64,000 nt of DNA, taken from positions 248,001-312,000 of the forward strand of contig JAKFAO010000008.1 of the NCBI GenBank assembly GCA_021527695.1, given 5' to 3'. A program made the position numbers and the translations under genes. Shown one piece after another: positions 1-9,598 of the stretch. The DNA is from Naematelia aurantialba. Lineage: Eukaryota > Basidiomycota > Tremellomycetes > Tremellales > Naemateliaceae. The notes beneath the pieces were generated by a model. That model was not told the origin of the DNA. It did no database searches and saw only the letters and a list, made by a program, of their open reading frames with translations. How positions within the stretch are numbered: position 1 is the first letter of the stretch; every line of letters begins with the position of its first letter.

Positions 1-40
1 ACAGTGAAGGGGCGAGCTAGTGCCAGGAGACGTGTGGAAA

Positions 41-215
41 TGCGAGGACAATGGGTACTGGGCACTGGGTACTGGGCTCTGGGCTCTGGGTACTGGGCTC
101 TGGGTACTGGGCTCTGGGTACTGGGCTCTGGGCTCTGGGCACTGGGCACTGCGGTACTGGGATACTGGGATACTGGGATACTGGAATACTGGAATACTGG
201 GATACTGGAATACTG
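41..215. repeat. minisatellite at left window edge
   Basis: Tandem array. To about position 145 the unit is ~14 bp (tgggtactgggctc and variants). From there to about 212 it becomes a ~10-bp unit (gatactggga / atactggaat). The strand is G/T-biased. There is no TTAGGG-type telomere repeat in it. The open frames across it are repeat artefacts. Confidence 0.9.
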
Positions 216-825
216 GTGGTATAATGCGCCCAGTGCCGAGTGGCGAGTGAGCCGAGGCGACGATCGTGCAATGTAGGGGCTTGGTGTAGCAGGTTATGGA
301 CAATGAATGGCGGTAGTGTACTAGTACAAGGCAGAGGTTGTTAGCGGTGTCGAGCACGGGACGGTGGCGGTTGCACTTGACCATGGCGGCTATACTTGGC
401 CACTGTGGCCACAGTGTCTGAGCACCTGGCTGGAGAGCAACTCGACAGTGTTAGGCAGGCATACTCCAGGGTTAGTCGTGGACGGTCAATTCCAGCGGTG
501 AGGCGCCTGGGCTGAGCGACAATATTGTCTTTTGCAGGCTGTGCAGTGAGTGAGGGATGCGTAACAGCGTCACAGCGTCACGGTGTCGTGGGCATCATTC
601 ATCGAGAGTGACGCCCTCCCCCCGACCGGCGTCATGCTTGCCGGTGCTGTGGTTCGACATCGCGTCAAACCCAATACAGAGAGCAAGGGCGAGACAAAGG
701 ATACCGTCCCCTGGGTATACAGTACAAACAAAACAACAACAAAGCACAGACAACGCACAGAGACACACAAAGGGCCACGCGCAAACGTCGGTCAAGTCGA
801 GCAGGCGGGGCCGGTGAAAGGAGGT

Positions 826-945
826 ACAGGATGCGACACTGGCCTCTGGACGCGACACTGGACACGACACGTACACTGCGCCGCTGCGACACTGGGACAG
901 TGCGACGCTGGGACGGTGCGACACTGCCGGGATCGCCGGGCAGGG
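826..945. repeat. degenerate gcgacactgg repeats
   Basis: Imperfect tandem copies of a ~10-14-bp unit (gcgacactgg, gcgacgctgggac). They resemble the left-edge array in composition but not in exact unit. No coding evidence. The rest of 216-1050 shows nothing I can name. Confidence 0.65.
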
Positions 946-1050
946 GATGGGACGGTATTGTGATGTCACACTGGTGATCTTTTGTCTTTGCGACACCACG
1001 ACTGCCCCACACGCACCACGGAGGACCTGCTGACACTCCAGAGGGCGAGG

Positions 1051-1383
1051 TATAAGAGTCGCCCGAGTGGTTGGTTTCGACACCAAACTACAAATCACTT
1101 GAGCATTGCAAGCACCAAGGCAAACAACCCTAGTAGCTCAATTTAGCTATATTTGAGCTGCGTTCTATCTGGTTTTGGATACAGGTGAGTAGAGAGTACA
1201 GCCACACACCCCTCGTCCACCACCACAACCACCACAACTGCCGCGCCGCCGACACCCACTTGTCGTCCTCATGCCCTCTCTACGCCAAACACACGTCGCC
1301 CACACCACACACACCACATCACACCACACCACATCACACACACCACACACACCTCCATCCCACACCCCACACCGCTTCACCAG
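1051..1383 (+). promoter_or_regulatory. TATA box and 5'UTR intron of the small Gly/Tyr protein gene
   Basis: A TATA element (tataagag, 1051-1058) lies upstream of a likely leader exon. A good donor (cag|gtgagt, intron from 1185) pairs with the acceptor ttcaccag ending at 1383, 7 nt before the ATG at 1391. The ~199-nt leader intron is filled by a CACACCA-type microsatellite. Inferred from signals only. Confidence 0.5.
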
Positions 1384-1390
1384 CTCACAC

Positions 1391-1621
1391 ATGCAGCACT
1401 ACACAAACCAGCCACCAATGTACTCGGTCATCGCGCCAGTCTCCTACACCCCCGCGGCGCCCCTGGTCACCGCCTACCCATATACCTCGTACTACGGCTA
1501 CGGCAGCTACCTCGGGGGTCTGTACGGCCGGTTCGGGCGGTACGGCTACGGGCCGAATTACGGCGTCGGGTGGGGGGGGTGGTATAACCCCTACGGGTAC
1601 ATGTCGGGGACGTATTGGTAG
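1391..1621 (+). CDS. small Gly/Tyr-rich protein, unknown function
   Basis: This is a 76-residue frame with no recognisable domain. After a short polar start (MQHYTNQPP) it turns into a Gly/Tyr/Pro-rich stretch with short GYGxYLGG-, YGRFGRYGYG- and GWYNPYGYM-like motifs, ending GTYW. There are no Cys residues, no clear signal peptide and no membrane segment. Such composition suits a low-complexity, possibly phase-separating or surface/structural peptide, but that is inference. I chose the ATG at 1391 because a TATA box and a plausible leader intron place it as the first start after the acceptor. The open frame continues upstream through CA-repeat sequence, which looks non-coding. A second low-complexity gene follows on the same strand. 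It could still be non-coding. Confidence 0.45.
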   Translation: MQHYTNQPPMYSVIAPVSYTPAAPLVTAYPYTSYYGYGSYLGGLYGRFGRYGYGPNYGVGWGGWYNPYGYMSGTYW

Positions 1622-2412
1622 GGCGGCTTCCCTGCTACCAGAAAACCCAGTGATCAGACGAGAGAACGAATTGAAGTGGTGCAGAGTGGTGAAATTGAAC
1701 GAAGCGAGAGAAGCTGAGATTGGATCGGAAAGCGTCAGACGATGGGGACAAGAGAAATGAGAGGGTGAGAAGGCGTGGCGATAGGATGACTGGAAGAGGT
1801 GTGGATGAAGGAAGAGCAGAGAAGAGCGGCGCCGAGAGGGAGGAAGGGAGAACATGGAACTGTCAGAAGAACAAGCTCGTAAGACCATATTCTCATGTTG
1901 TACAGTACGCGGATGCAGAAAAGTGTGATTCGCCGTGTTGTGCTGTTGTGCTACACGGCTAGCCGTTCGTCTTACATCTCTCCGAATCCAATTTGTATGA
2001 GAGCAAGCATCTCTGACTCGGGAGACGCCCAGCATCTTGAATTGCCACTTCCACTTTCTCAGCACTCCCACTCGGCATGTCGATCTCGCCACCCAGGTAG
2101 CACCCCCATCCCGTCAGTGGTGTAGGTGTCGTACCTTACTCCTTGACGCAAGTAGCTCCACACTGACAAGCAAAGTCTCCAGCAATTGGAGTAGAATGGA
2201 GAAAGGGAGCACGTGGACAAGGGATGAACCATGGAACGACATTATGCGTTTGGGCAGAGAAGCGTCAAAGGTGTGTGTTGCCCCCTGATAGTGTGCACAA
2301 CGGTGTGCCGAGACGGTGTGGGCAGTGTGTCGACGGTTGCGATTTAGTATGAGCTAGTCCTCGAGTACCTAGCATTCCATCTTCTGGGCGACAGCTTGAC
2401 TTGGAATGCAAC
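1622..2412. other. intergenic spacer
   Basis: About 790 bp, purine-rich between 1660 and 1870. Only short overlapping frames, none with a recognisable product. I see no RNA gene or repeat. Confidence 0.5.
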
Positions 2413-2978
2413 ATGAGGAAAACAAATGAACGCAAGCGGTGAGTCGGTGTTCTTCCCCTTGGCCGTTGTAATTGTTGTCCAGAAACCAACGAGGCAACAC
2501 TCAACCGCCTACAACCCGCTCTACCTCTCCCACATGCGCCGCCACTCTTCAAGGCCATAAGTCTACATGTGCAAGATGTCACGCGCATCAATACAGCCCG
2601 GCGCCTCCAGTCCATGGCCAACTCCTGCCCAACCCACCACACCAACACCTCGCACCGCAGTTCGCCCCACCTGCCCATACCTATTCCCCAACGCGCTTCC
2701 CCGCCCCACTCGCCATCAGCCCCTCCCTCAGCCACCCTTACACCCCAGCCCGTGCAATGCACGACTTCGGGGCCGGGCCGACCCCTCTGTTCGGCTGGGA
2801 GTCGGTGAACCCCCTGGCACACTCGTATGGCCTGCCCAAGTATGCCCGCGCTGTGAAGCCTGATTACCGCCGGTTCTGCTTCTCGGTCGGTAAGGCAGAC
2901 GTGCCGTTTATCCGCTTGGGGCACTTGGGCAGCCGGTGGGGATTCGGATACCCAAGTCATTTGGGCCCCCAGTGGTGA
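2413..2978 (+). CDS. Pro/His-rich small protein, unknown function
   Basis: Provisional two-exon model: 2413-2438 and 2483-2978, joined by a 44-nt intron (gtgagt...gtccag), giving about 173 residues. The N-terminal two thirds are rich in Pro, His, Ser and Thr. The C-terminal third (from the internal Met at 2757) is better-behaved sequence with FGAGPTPLFGW, YGLPKYARAVKPDYRRF and GHLGSRWGFGYPSHLGPQW stretches. No family recognised, and no signal peptide or membrane helix. A shorter product starting at 2757 (73 residues) is possible if the upstream part is leader. Like the Gly/Tyr-rich gene 0.8 kb upstream, it encodes an aromatic/Gly-containing low-complexity peptide. The two could be related by function, but I see no sequence similarity strong enough to claim paralogy. 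Confidence 0.35.
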
Positions 2979-3435
2979 CTCGGGCTGGGTTACCTCGGGC
3001 CGCGCTTGGCATGAGTGGGTGGCGGTAGATGTGTCGGGTGGACGTGTTGGGTGGACGTGTTGGTAAATGTGGTGGATGGCGGATGCGGCGATAACGGTGG
3101 GACAATGGCATAGATAGTGTGGGATAGGTTTAAAGTGTACCGCCTCATGCATGGGACTGGCAGACCGTTGGGACATTTGGTCAGTCAGGATACAGCAGCA
3201 GGTGGCAGTGCCTCGAGCAATCCCGTTGTCGTACCACGTGGTGACTACTTCTGATGTCGGTAAATGTCTAGCGTGTGACGACTTTCCGTGCGTGTGTGCT
3301 GTCGCTCGGACCACCGTTGCACATCCTCGTCGTCCTGCTGCAGCCACTTTTGATAGACATTGGGACTCTTTGCTCCAGCATCCAGTTGAGCAAGTTCAGC
3401 AGGTCCACCTGACAGCACGCGCAACGCTCACGACC
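2979..3435. other. spacer upstream of the glycosyltransferase
   Basis: 457 bp with a short gtgttgggtggac duplication near 3040-3060. No TATA box that I trust, and no gene seen. Confidence 0.4.
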
Positions 3436-5613
3436 ATGTCCAAGCCAATCATCCTCTTCGCCACCCTGTACGTCCTCGGCTCTCCACTCGGTCTCGGGTC
3501 GGCCAACCATGACGCTACAGGCTGACCTATGCTTTCCGCTCTGCTTCTCTCTACTGCCCTCTGCATTCTCCGTGCTTGTGACAGGTCCGAGTTCGGCCAG
3601 GCCAACTGCCACATGGCCACTATCGCCTCCCTGCAGGAGCACCACGGCGACGACGTCGAGATTCACCTCACCTCTCAGGCTGTGCTGAAGAAACGTACTC
3701 CTCCAGGGGTGACGTTTCATACCCTGCCTGGAAAGTCACTGGTCGAGTACTGGGCGTCGCCCTCGGATCCCGCGCGTACGATTCACAGTGAGCCTTGTCT
3801 CTCCCGTTACTGCACCTCCCCCTCTGGTGGCGATGTCTCTTGGGGATCCTACCTACGCTTGTTGGGATAGACCATGCGACCATACTCATGCTTCATACAC
3901 TGATGTTATCCGATCATCACCTGGCACATTCGCACGTTTTGGCATATTTACCGATGATACCTGGACTCCACCCTGGCGAGCCCACAAGCTTGAAGCTAGA
4001 GCTGATTGCTCCCAGACCCGATGGACATCATGTTCTTTGCTGCCGGGTTCTTCGGCAGCATCACCAGCGTAATCAAGCTTACAACGGTCGCCTATCCTGA
4101 ACCACCCGAAGAGTACGTGGCGACCGCCAAGGGCGCTGTGGACCTGTTGAACAGCTTGAAACCCGATCTGCTGGTGGTGGACAACTTCAATGCGGCGGTC
4201 ATTGATGCCGCCAACAAGACAGGGCAGAAGTACATCCAGCTCAGTCCGAATACGCTCAAGGACGTTGCGAGCCAGGCGCAAGGCATGGGCACGTTCCTTT
4301 TGCCGTTGTAGGTCCGCATTCCGTTCCCTCCTGCGCCTATTCCACCAAGGAATGCGTGTACCGCTGACGGGGCAGTATGGGGACAGGGTACCCGTTCCCG
4401 ATGCCGTGGTACCTCGTCCCGCTGAACATCATCAACGCGCTGTTCCTGCCTCTGTGGCTGCTCTTCTTCGACTCGTCATTCAAAGCCAAGAACAAGGCTC
4501 GGAACGCAGCCGGTTTTCCGGGCCCCTTGCCTCTCCTCGTCAAGCGGTCCGTGCCGACAATGTGCATGTCCACCCCGTCCATTGACTTTCCAGGCGTCGT
4601 GCCGCCCGACGCCTTTCCCTGTGGGCCGATCCTACAGGCATCCCAGGCGCTACAGGACATTGATGCAGAGTTGTACGGATGGGTGATGCGGCGCCCGACG
4701 GTCCTGATTTGCCTCGGAACGCACTACGCTCTGGACGAGGCATACGGGAACGAGATGCTTCGTGCCATCCGGCTGCTGCTGGACACCAGAGAGGACGTGC
4801 AGGTGCTGTGGAAGCTCAAGCGATGGAAGACATACGCCCTCGATACAGAGTACGCAGGGGACAGGCTCAGAGTCGCAGAGTGGCTGGCGGCAGATCCCGT
4901 GTCCATCATGGCGACCGGTAATGTCGTGTGCTCGGTCAATCATGGCGGAAGCAACTCGTACCATGAGGCGTTGTCGTGAGTCGAGTCCACTAGTCGTCGG
5001 CCAGTTCAGGCAGCCATCGAGTGCAGGCACCCGAGGGTCTAGCCAGCCCGTCCACGTCGACTACAGGTCATTACCGAGCGCAGTTGCTGTCGTTTCCAGC
5101 CGTGCTTGGCGTGAGGAGCTGATGAGCCCAGGACCGGGACGCCCCAGGTAATCGTGTCATCGTGGTACGACTGCCACGATTTTGCCGTGAGAGCAGAATG
5201 GCTGGGTATCGGGAAATGGGGGAACAAGGCGGCCTCGTAAGCTGCTCCTTTGCGTTATGGCCGTTCTATCACCTGTCTCAACCGGCCAACTCGCGTGTAC
5301 TGCTCAACTCCCACTTCCCCTACACCCGCAAATAGAACGCTAACGCCGCGATCGGCGTAGACCCCTGGCAACTTACGGCGAGGTATACAGAGCCATCCTC
5401 CAAGTCATCGGCGTCAAACCCGACGCGGTGAACGCGCGCAAGATCCGCCAGCGGGCCAAGGAGATCAGCGAGGTGGCGAATGGGCGCCGCACGGCAACAG
5501 GAACCAAGTACGGGCCGATCATTGGCCCGCTCGAAGACGTGCAGGGCAAGGAGGGGAGGGACGTCGCTGCGGGGATCATCATGGACTACCTTGCGGCGCT
5601 CAAGAAGATATAG
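3436..5613 (+). CDS. UDP-glycosyltransferase (family 1, fungal type)
   Basis: Transfers a sugar from a UDP-sugar to a lipophilic acceptor; the acceptor cannot be told from sequence. My model is six exons: 3436-3467, 3585-3787, 4016-4307, 4376-4975, 5132-5236, 5361-5613. All phases close to give 494 residues. The N-terminus (MSKPIILFATLSEFGQ) begins like the UGT Rossmann strand. PDLLVVDNFNAAVIDA is the acceptor-domain strand. VLICLGTHYALDEA opens the donor domain. The donor box is split by an intron: VVCSVNHGGSNSYHEALS then TGTPQVIVSSWYDCHDFAVRAEW (HGG, then the DCHDFA-type end of the box). The 228-nt second intron is long for this genome and may hide one more small exon. The stop (TAG 5611-5613) is immediately followed by a perfect donor-like gtaagt. 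The function is secure, but the exact exon map is less so. Confidence 0.85.
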
Positions 5614-7197
5614 GTAAGTACACTAGTGGAGTGGTAGCTTGCCTTGCTGATGAGGAAGGTATTGGGGGATACATTCGCAGCCTGGGATAGCGGGTTCCTC
5701 AGGGACGACGGGTTCTTCATAGAGTTTGCGCGACAACGATACGATCGACGGTTGGTGGAATTGGCGAAGATATTATAGAGCGGAATGTTGTATAGAGAAA
5801 TGATGCGGTCGATTTAGACGTTATACATAATTGCTAGACTGGCTTGATGCAACACGTGGCTGCTGCAGCACGCTGTGGCTAGTCGCCAGGAGACAGCCAG
5901 AGGCCGTCTGTGCCACAGGCGATGCGGTGCCGCGATCGTGGTTGACAGTAACGGTCGAGGTAATGTTTCAAACTGTGTACAGAGCAGCTGCATTCGTCCT
6001 ATCCCTGGTTCTCGTTCTCGAGGAGCAGCTTACGAGGACCCTCAGCAGCAAGGGAGGAAAGCAACCAGCGACGAGCGACGACGACAGGCGATAAACGGCA
6101 AGCGCAGATCGCTTACAGTTGCCTCAACGGCACAGGACATCTCACACGTCGTCGATGACCGATTGCATGCACATGGTAGTTGGTGATGGTGATGGCGATG
6201 GTACATGGTAACGCCTCATGGTACATGGTAGCGCCTCATGCCTCGCCTCGTAGCTGGAAGAACCGCCTCCAGAAACTCCTCCCTTGGCCTTTCGAGGCGC
6301 GCTCGACTCCGTCCGCTATGCGGGCGTATAAGAGGGGGTCGTGTGCGGGTCGTAGGGTGCGCCCGGTGAGGGGGAACTGGTGTTGTCAGCTTTGGGCGGT
6401 GTGCAGGGTCTGTTAGTGGTCGAGGAGGTTTAGTTGGTCGAGGAGATTTAGTTGGTCGAGGAGATTTAGTTGGTCGAGGAGATTTAGTTGGTCGAGGAGA
6501 TGAGGATTGAGGACGTAGAGACATTGAACGATGGATACGTAGGCAACAGATGAAGAGGGCAGAGATGAGATGAAGGTATGGAAACGTGGAGCGCTGAACA
6601 GATGGAGAGACGGAGAGATGGAGAGATGGAGAGAGGAGATAAGAGATCAAGACATAAGTGGTCAACGAGCAAAGTAATCCACGGCATCGACAGGTACGAG
6701 TTCTCACCTCCGTCGCTGCGGCATTACTGTGCAGCCGCTGCAGACTCGCTTCGATCCCAGCCACAGCCTTGTCCTCACTCGGACTCAGTGCCCTCGACCC
6801 ATCGACGGGAAAGTTGCGAGCCAGAATGCCTTCGAGCGCGACGGAGAGCTGGGAGGTAGGTTCAGGACGGAACGGGCTGACAGGGAGGGATCGGACGAGG
6901 TTGAGCAGCGGGGTGAAGCGGTTCGACATGCTGAGAGGGTCGCGACGTCGTCGAGCTGGTCGATCGACGATGCCAGGCTTTGTGAGGGCCACTGGAAGCT
7001 TCTGGACAGATCTGTTTGCACAAAGAGACGATACAATCCTGAAAGGCTCTAAACGGTGCGAGGTTGCATGAAAAATGTGGAAATGTGCTCTTGAAATCTG
7101 CCGAACGGTGTAGCCGAGTTGCTGTTTGCGTTTGCGACTCCGGCATCCGACCACGTCAGGAGGTCACTCTCGCACTGCAACGACAACCCAACATGTA
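5614..7197. other. long spacer with short tandem repeats
   Basis: About 1.6 kb without a supported gene. It contains two copies of a ~20-bp ggtacatggta(a/g)cgcctcat repeat (6200-6240), an 18-bp array (separate entry), and a GATGGAGA-type purine repeat (6595-6640). A short exon-like frame at 5692-5778 is discussed in the findings. The long minus-strand frame across 6216-7154 is largely a by-product of the 18-bp repeat. Confidence 0.5.
6418..6503. repeat. 18-bp tandem repeat, about 4.8 copies
   Basis: Unit ggtcgaggagatttagtt, nearly perfect across five consecutive copies. The last copy decays into gatgagg. The unit length is a multiple of three, which keeps all frames open across it and creates spurious Pro/Arg-rich ORFs on the minus strand. 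Confidence 0.9.
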
Positions 7198-9109
7198 ATG
7201 TCCAAGATGAGCGATGAGAACCCCCTACAGCGAGTACGTTGGATCCTGGCGTGCGAGGATCACGCTGGACCGGGCACTGACACGTTCTTAGGCGCACGCG
7301 TTATCGGCCCAAGCATCGACGTTGCTTCAGGCGCCTCCAGGCTCGGCGTCTCTCGGTACGCTCCAACATGCTCTCAAGCTGTATCGCGAAGCATCCGATC
7401 TGTACGAGAGGGCCGGTGCTGAGCAGACTGACGATGACTCGGTGCGTATGCTGCGGATGTTCATGATAGACTTGCTTTCTCTCATTCTCTCACACACTCT
7501 CTCTCATTCTCTCTCTCTCTTTCTGTCTTCTCTCTGAACTTCTCTCCAAGTTGTTTGCTGATACCGATGTGCCCACAGGCTCAGCGAACGTTGCAGCTCC
7601 TCAACACTCAGCACCGCAAATTGATCCGCGACGTCGAACGGCGGATCGCCGCTCAGGCTTCTTCTTCCTCCTCTCCTTCTACCTCCCGAGCCGCGGGCAT
7701 CTCCAACCGCACACAAAGTACGGCATCTTCTGCTCGAACGTCCTCCACGATCCGTCCTGCAAACTCAGGGGCCGTAGGCCTATCAGGAATGAGAGATGCG
7801 TCTGATGGCTCCGCACCCGCTCGAGGTTTCTCGGGACTGGCTACCTGGCAGAATCCAAGTCTGGGTGCGTACGGCCGCAGCTTGCTTTAGCGCAAAGTTG
7901 ACAAGAGTCTGCCTTTTAGCTACACTGGCCACTGCCCGTGCCGTCCCCCCATTCGCACTCCGGCCATCCCTCCTCACCTCCACATCCGCCCCGGCACCAT
8001 CGACCCAGACCACGAGCGAAGCAGGCTCGACCTTGTCTCCTCTACACTCTTCTTCTTCGTCATCGGAGGCGACGATTGATGACTCTTTCCTCCATCTTGG
8101 CGCTCAACCTGACACCCTCGACCCATTCAGTCGATTCTGGGGGGCACTCAACAACATGCTGGATGAAGTCAGCAATCCAGTCGCCTTTGCCACTGCTACG
8201 GTGGACGGACCTAGCGTGGACGAGGTCGTCGCAAAGGCAAACCGAGACAAGATGGAGCATCGACAGAACGTTAAGAAGCGGGATAAAGTCAAAGGTGAGG
8301 AGAGGCGGTTTCGGAGCCCGTCGCTGATGTTTAGGACGGGAACCACCAGGATCCCCCTCGGAGTCATTCTACGTCGTACCCAAGAACAAGACCAAAGACA
8401 GAGATCTCAATGATACTTCGGTAGTCAGGTGCGTGTGGCCTATCCACAAAATATCGTCCCATGTATGACGGCTCACCGGAACACAGGTCGCCGGCAGGCA
8501 AGACGCCCGAAGAGTTGGATCTGGAGAATTCGTCCCTTCGCGCCTCACTCGATGCACTGGCTTCGCACGCGCAGCAACTTGAGCAGACCAACAAGCTGCT
8601 TGTCAGTCAAGCGGCTGATCGTGACAAGATGATGCGCAGTGTCGTTGACGGTGTGCGCAAAGAGGTATGATACCCATAATTGCCGACGATGCCGTTGTCT
8701 GATAAGTTTGGTAGGCACAACGAGCGAAACATGGCCAAGATCTCATGCGGTCTCAGCTTCTTGCGTCCGTTTCCTCGTCGCCACGCTCTATTGGGCGGGT
8801 GACAAATCATGAAACTACCGGGACGGATGTCGACCAGATGGGCTCGGCGACGCTGCGGCGTAGAGTCAAGGAACTTGAAGATGAAATCCGACGCCTACAT
8901 GGCGAGAATGACAAGCAAAAGGGGCAGATTGCCAAGTACAAAGAACGCGTACGTCGATGCCTCTGCAGGTTCGGACACGCCAAGCTGAGGAAGAACAGTT
9001 TGAGAAACTCAAGCTCAACGCACGGGCCAAGAAGGAGGCGAAGGTTGTTGCTGACACTGGCGCAGCGGGGTCTAGGGCGACTGCTGATGATGGAGATGAA
9101 TTGCCATGA
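7198..9109 (+). CDS. MIT-domain, coiled-coil protein (Atg38/NRBF2-like)
   Basis: Eight-exon model: 7198-7233, 7292-7441, 7579-7864, 7920-8294, 8350-8428, 8487-8664, 8715-8948, 8990-9109, giving 485 residues. Residues ~10-90 form an MIT-like three-helix unit (AHALSAQASTLL, then HALKLYREASDLYERAG, then LQLLNTQHRKLIRDVERRI). The middle is Ser/Thr-rich and disordered, with a conserved-looking island (LDPFSRFWGALNNMLDEVSN). The C-terminal third is heptad-rich coiled coil. An N-terminal MIT plus C-terminal coiled coil is the layout of Atg38/NRBF2, a partner of the autophagy PI3-kinase complex. That name is inference; other MIT adaptors are possible. The last junction needs either a 41-nt intron with a GAG acceptor (preferred) or an implausible 20-nt one. 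The second intron carries a long CT tract. Confidence 0.65.
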
Positions 9110-9598
9110 GTGAATGGATGAGTGGACGAATGTTGAGCGAATGGGGACATTGATCCTGTGTGAGACTGATAGCATGATTACGCCAATCTGTTGTATGCAT
9201 ATCTTATGAATTTGGTGTGCGTTTCAGGCCATCCAAACATGCTCAGAATGTGTGCTACACCGATGTCCCTCTCCGTGGGGCACCACAACTGTGACCATAA
9301 CACCGCCTTGCCTATATGTCGCGCATATACGTGGGCAGTGCTGTGCTCTCGGTGCCGAGCTGTATACAATGCTCTACTGCACAGTCTGTCCGCCCACACG
9401 CCCAGAGCTGCCCTGCCGCCAAAGCTTGCAGGATAAGGATGGAGGTTGGGTTTTCGGCGGCCGCAGGCGGAAATGGCCGCAAGGGGGAACGTCACCGACT
9501 ATTTATCCACGTTTGTGGCCAGTCGCACATTTCGCCTGTGTCTCGAGGACTCGTCGCTTGCACAACTAAGTGGTCAACAGCTCGTACCTCTGGCCAAC
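9110..9598. other. spacer / promoter of the SYLF gene
   Basis: 489 bp. A weak AT-rich tatttatc element at ~9500 is the only core-promoter candidate. The frame of the downstream gene stays open upstream to 9446, but the first good ATG context is at 9599. No other feature seen. Confidence 0.35.

Noticed and set aside
41..215. CRISPR-like or telomeric array
   Set aside because: Units are contiguous and 10-14 bp with no spacers; no TTAGGG-type repeat; eukaryotic context.
2265..3347. 360-codon minus-strand frame
   Set aside because: Spans spacer and the small Pro-rich gene; no recognisable protein and no splice-supported extension.
3795..4014. Extra exon inside the second glycosyltransferase intron
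   Set aside because: Both frames there are open, but none resembles the family, and skipping the segment closes the phase cleanly; left as intron with reservation.
6216..7154. 312-codon minus-strand frame
   Set aside because: Kept open by the 18-bp tandem repeat and other low-complexity DNA; the product is an SPRPTK-type repeat.
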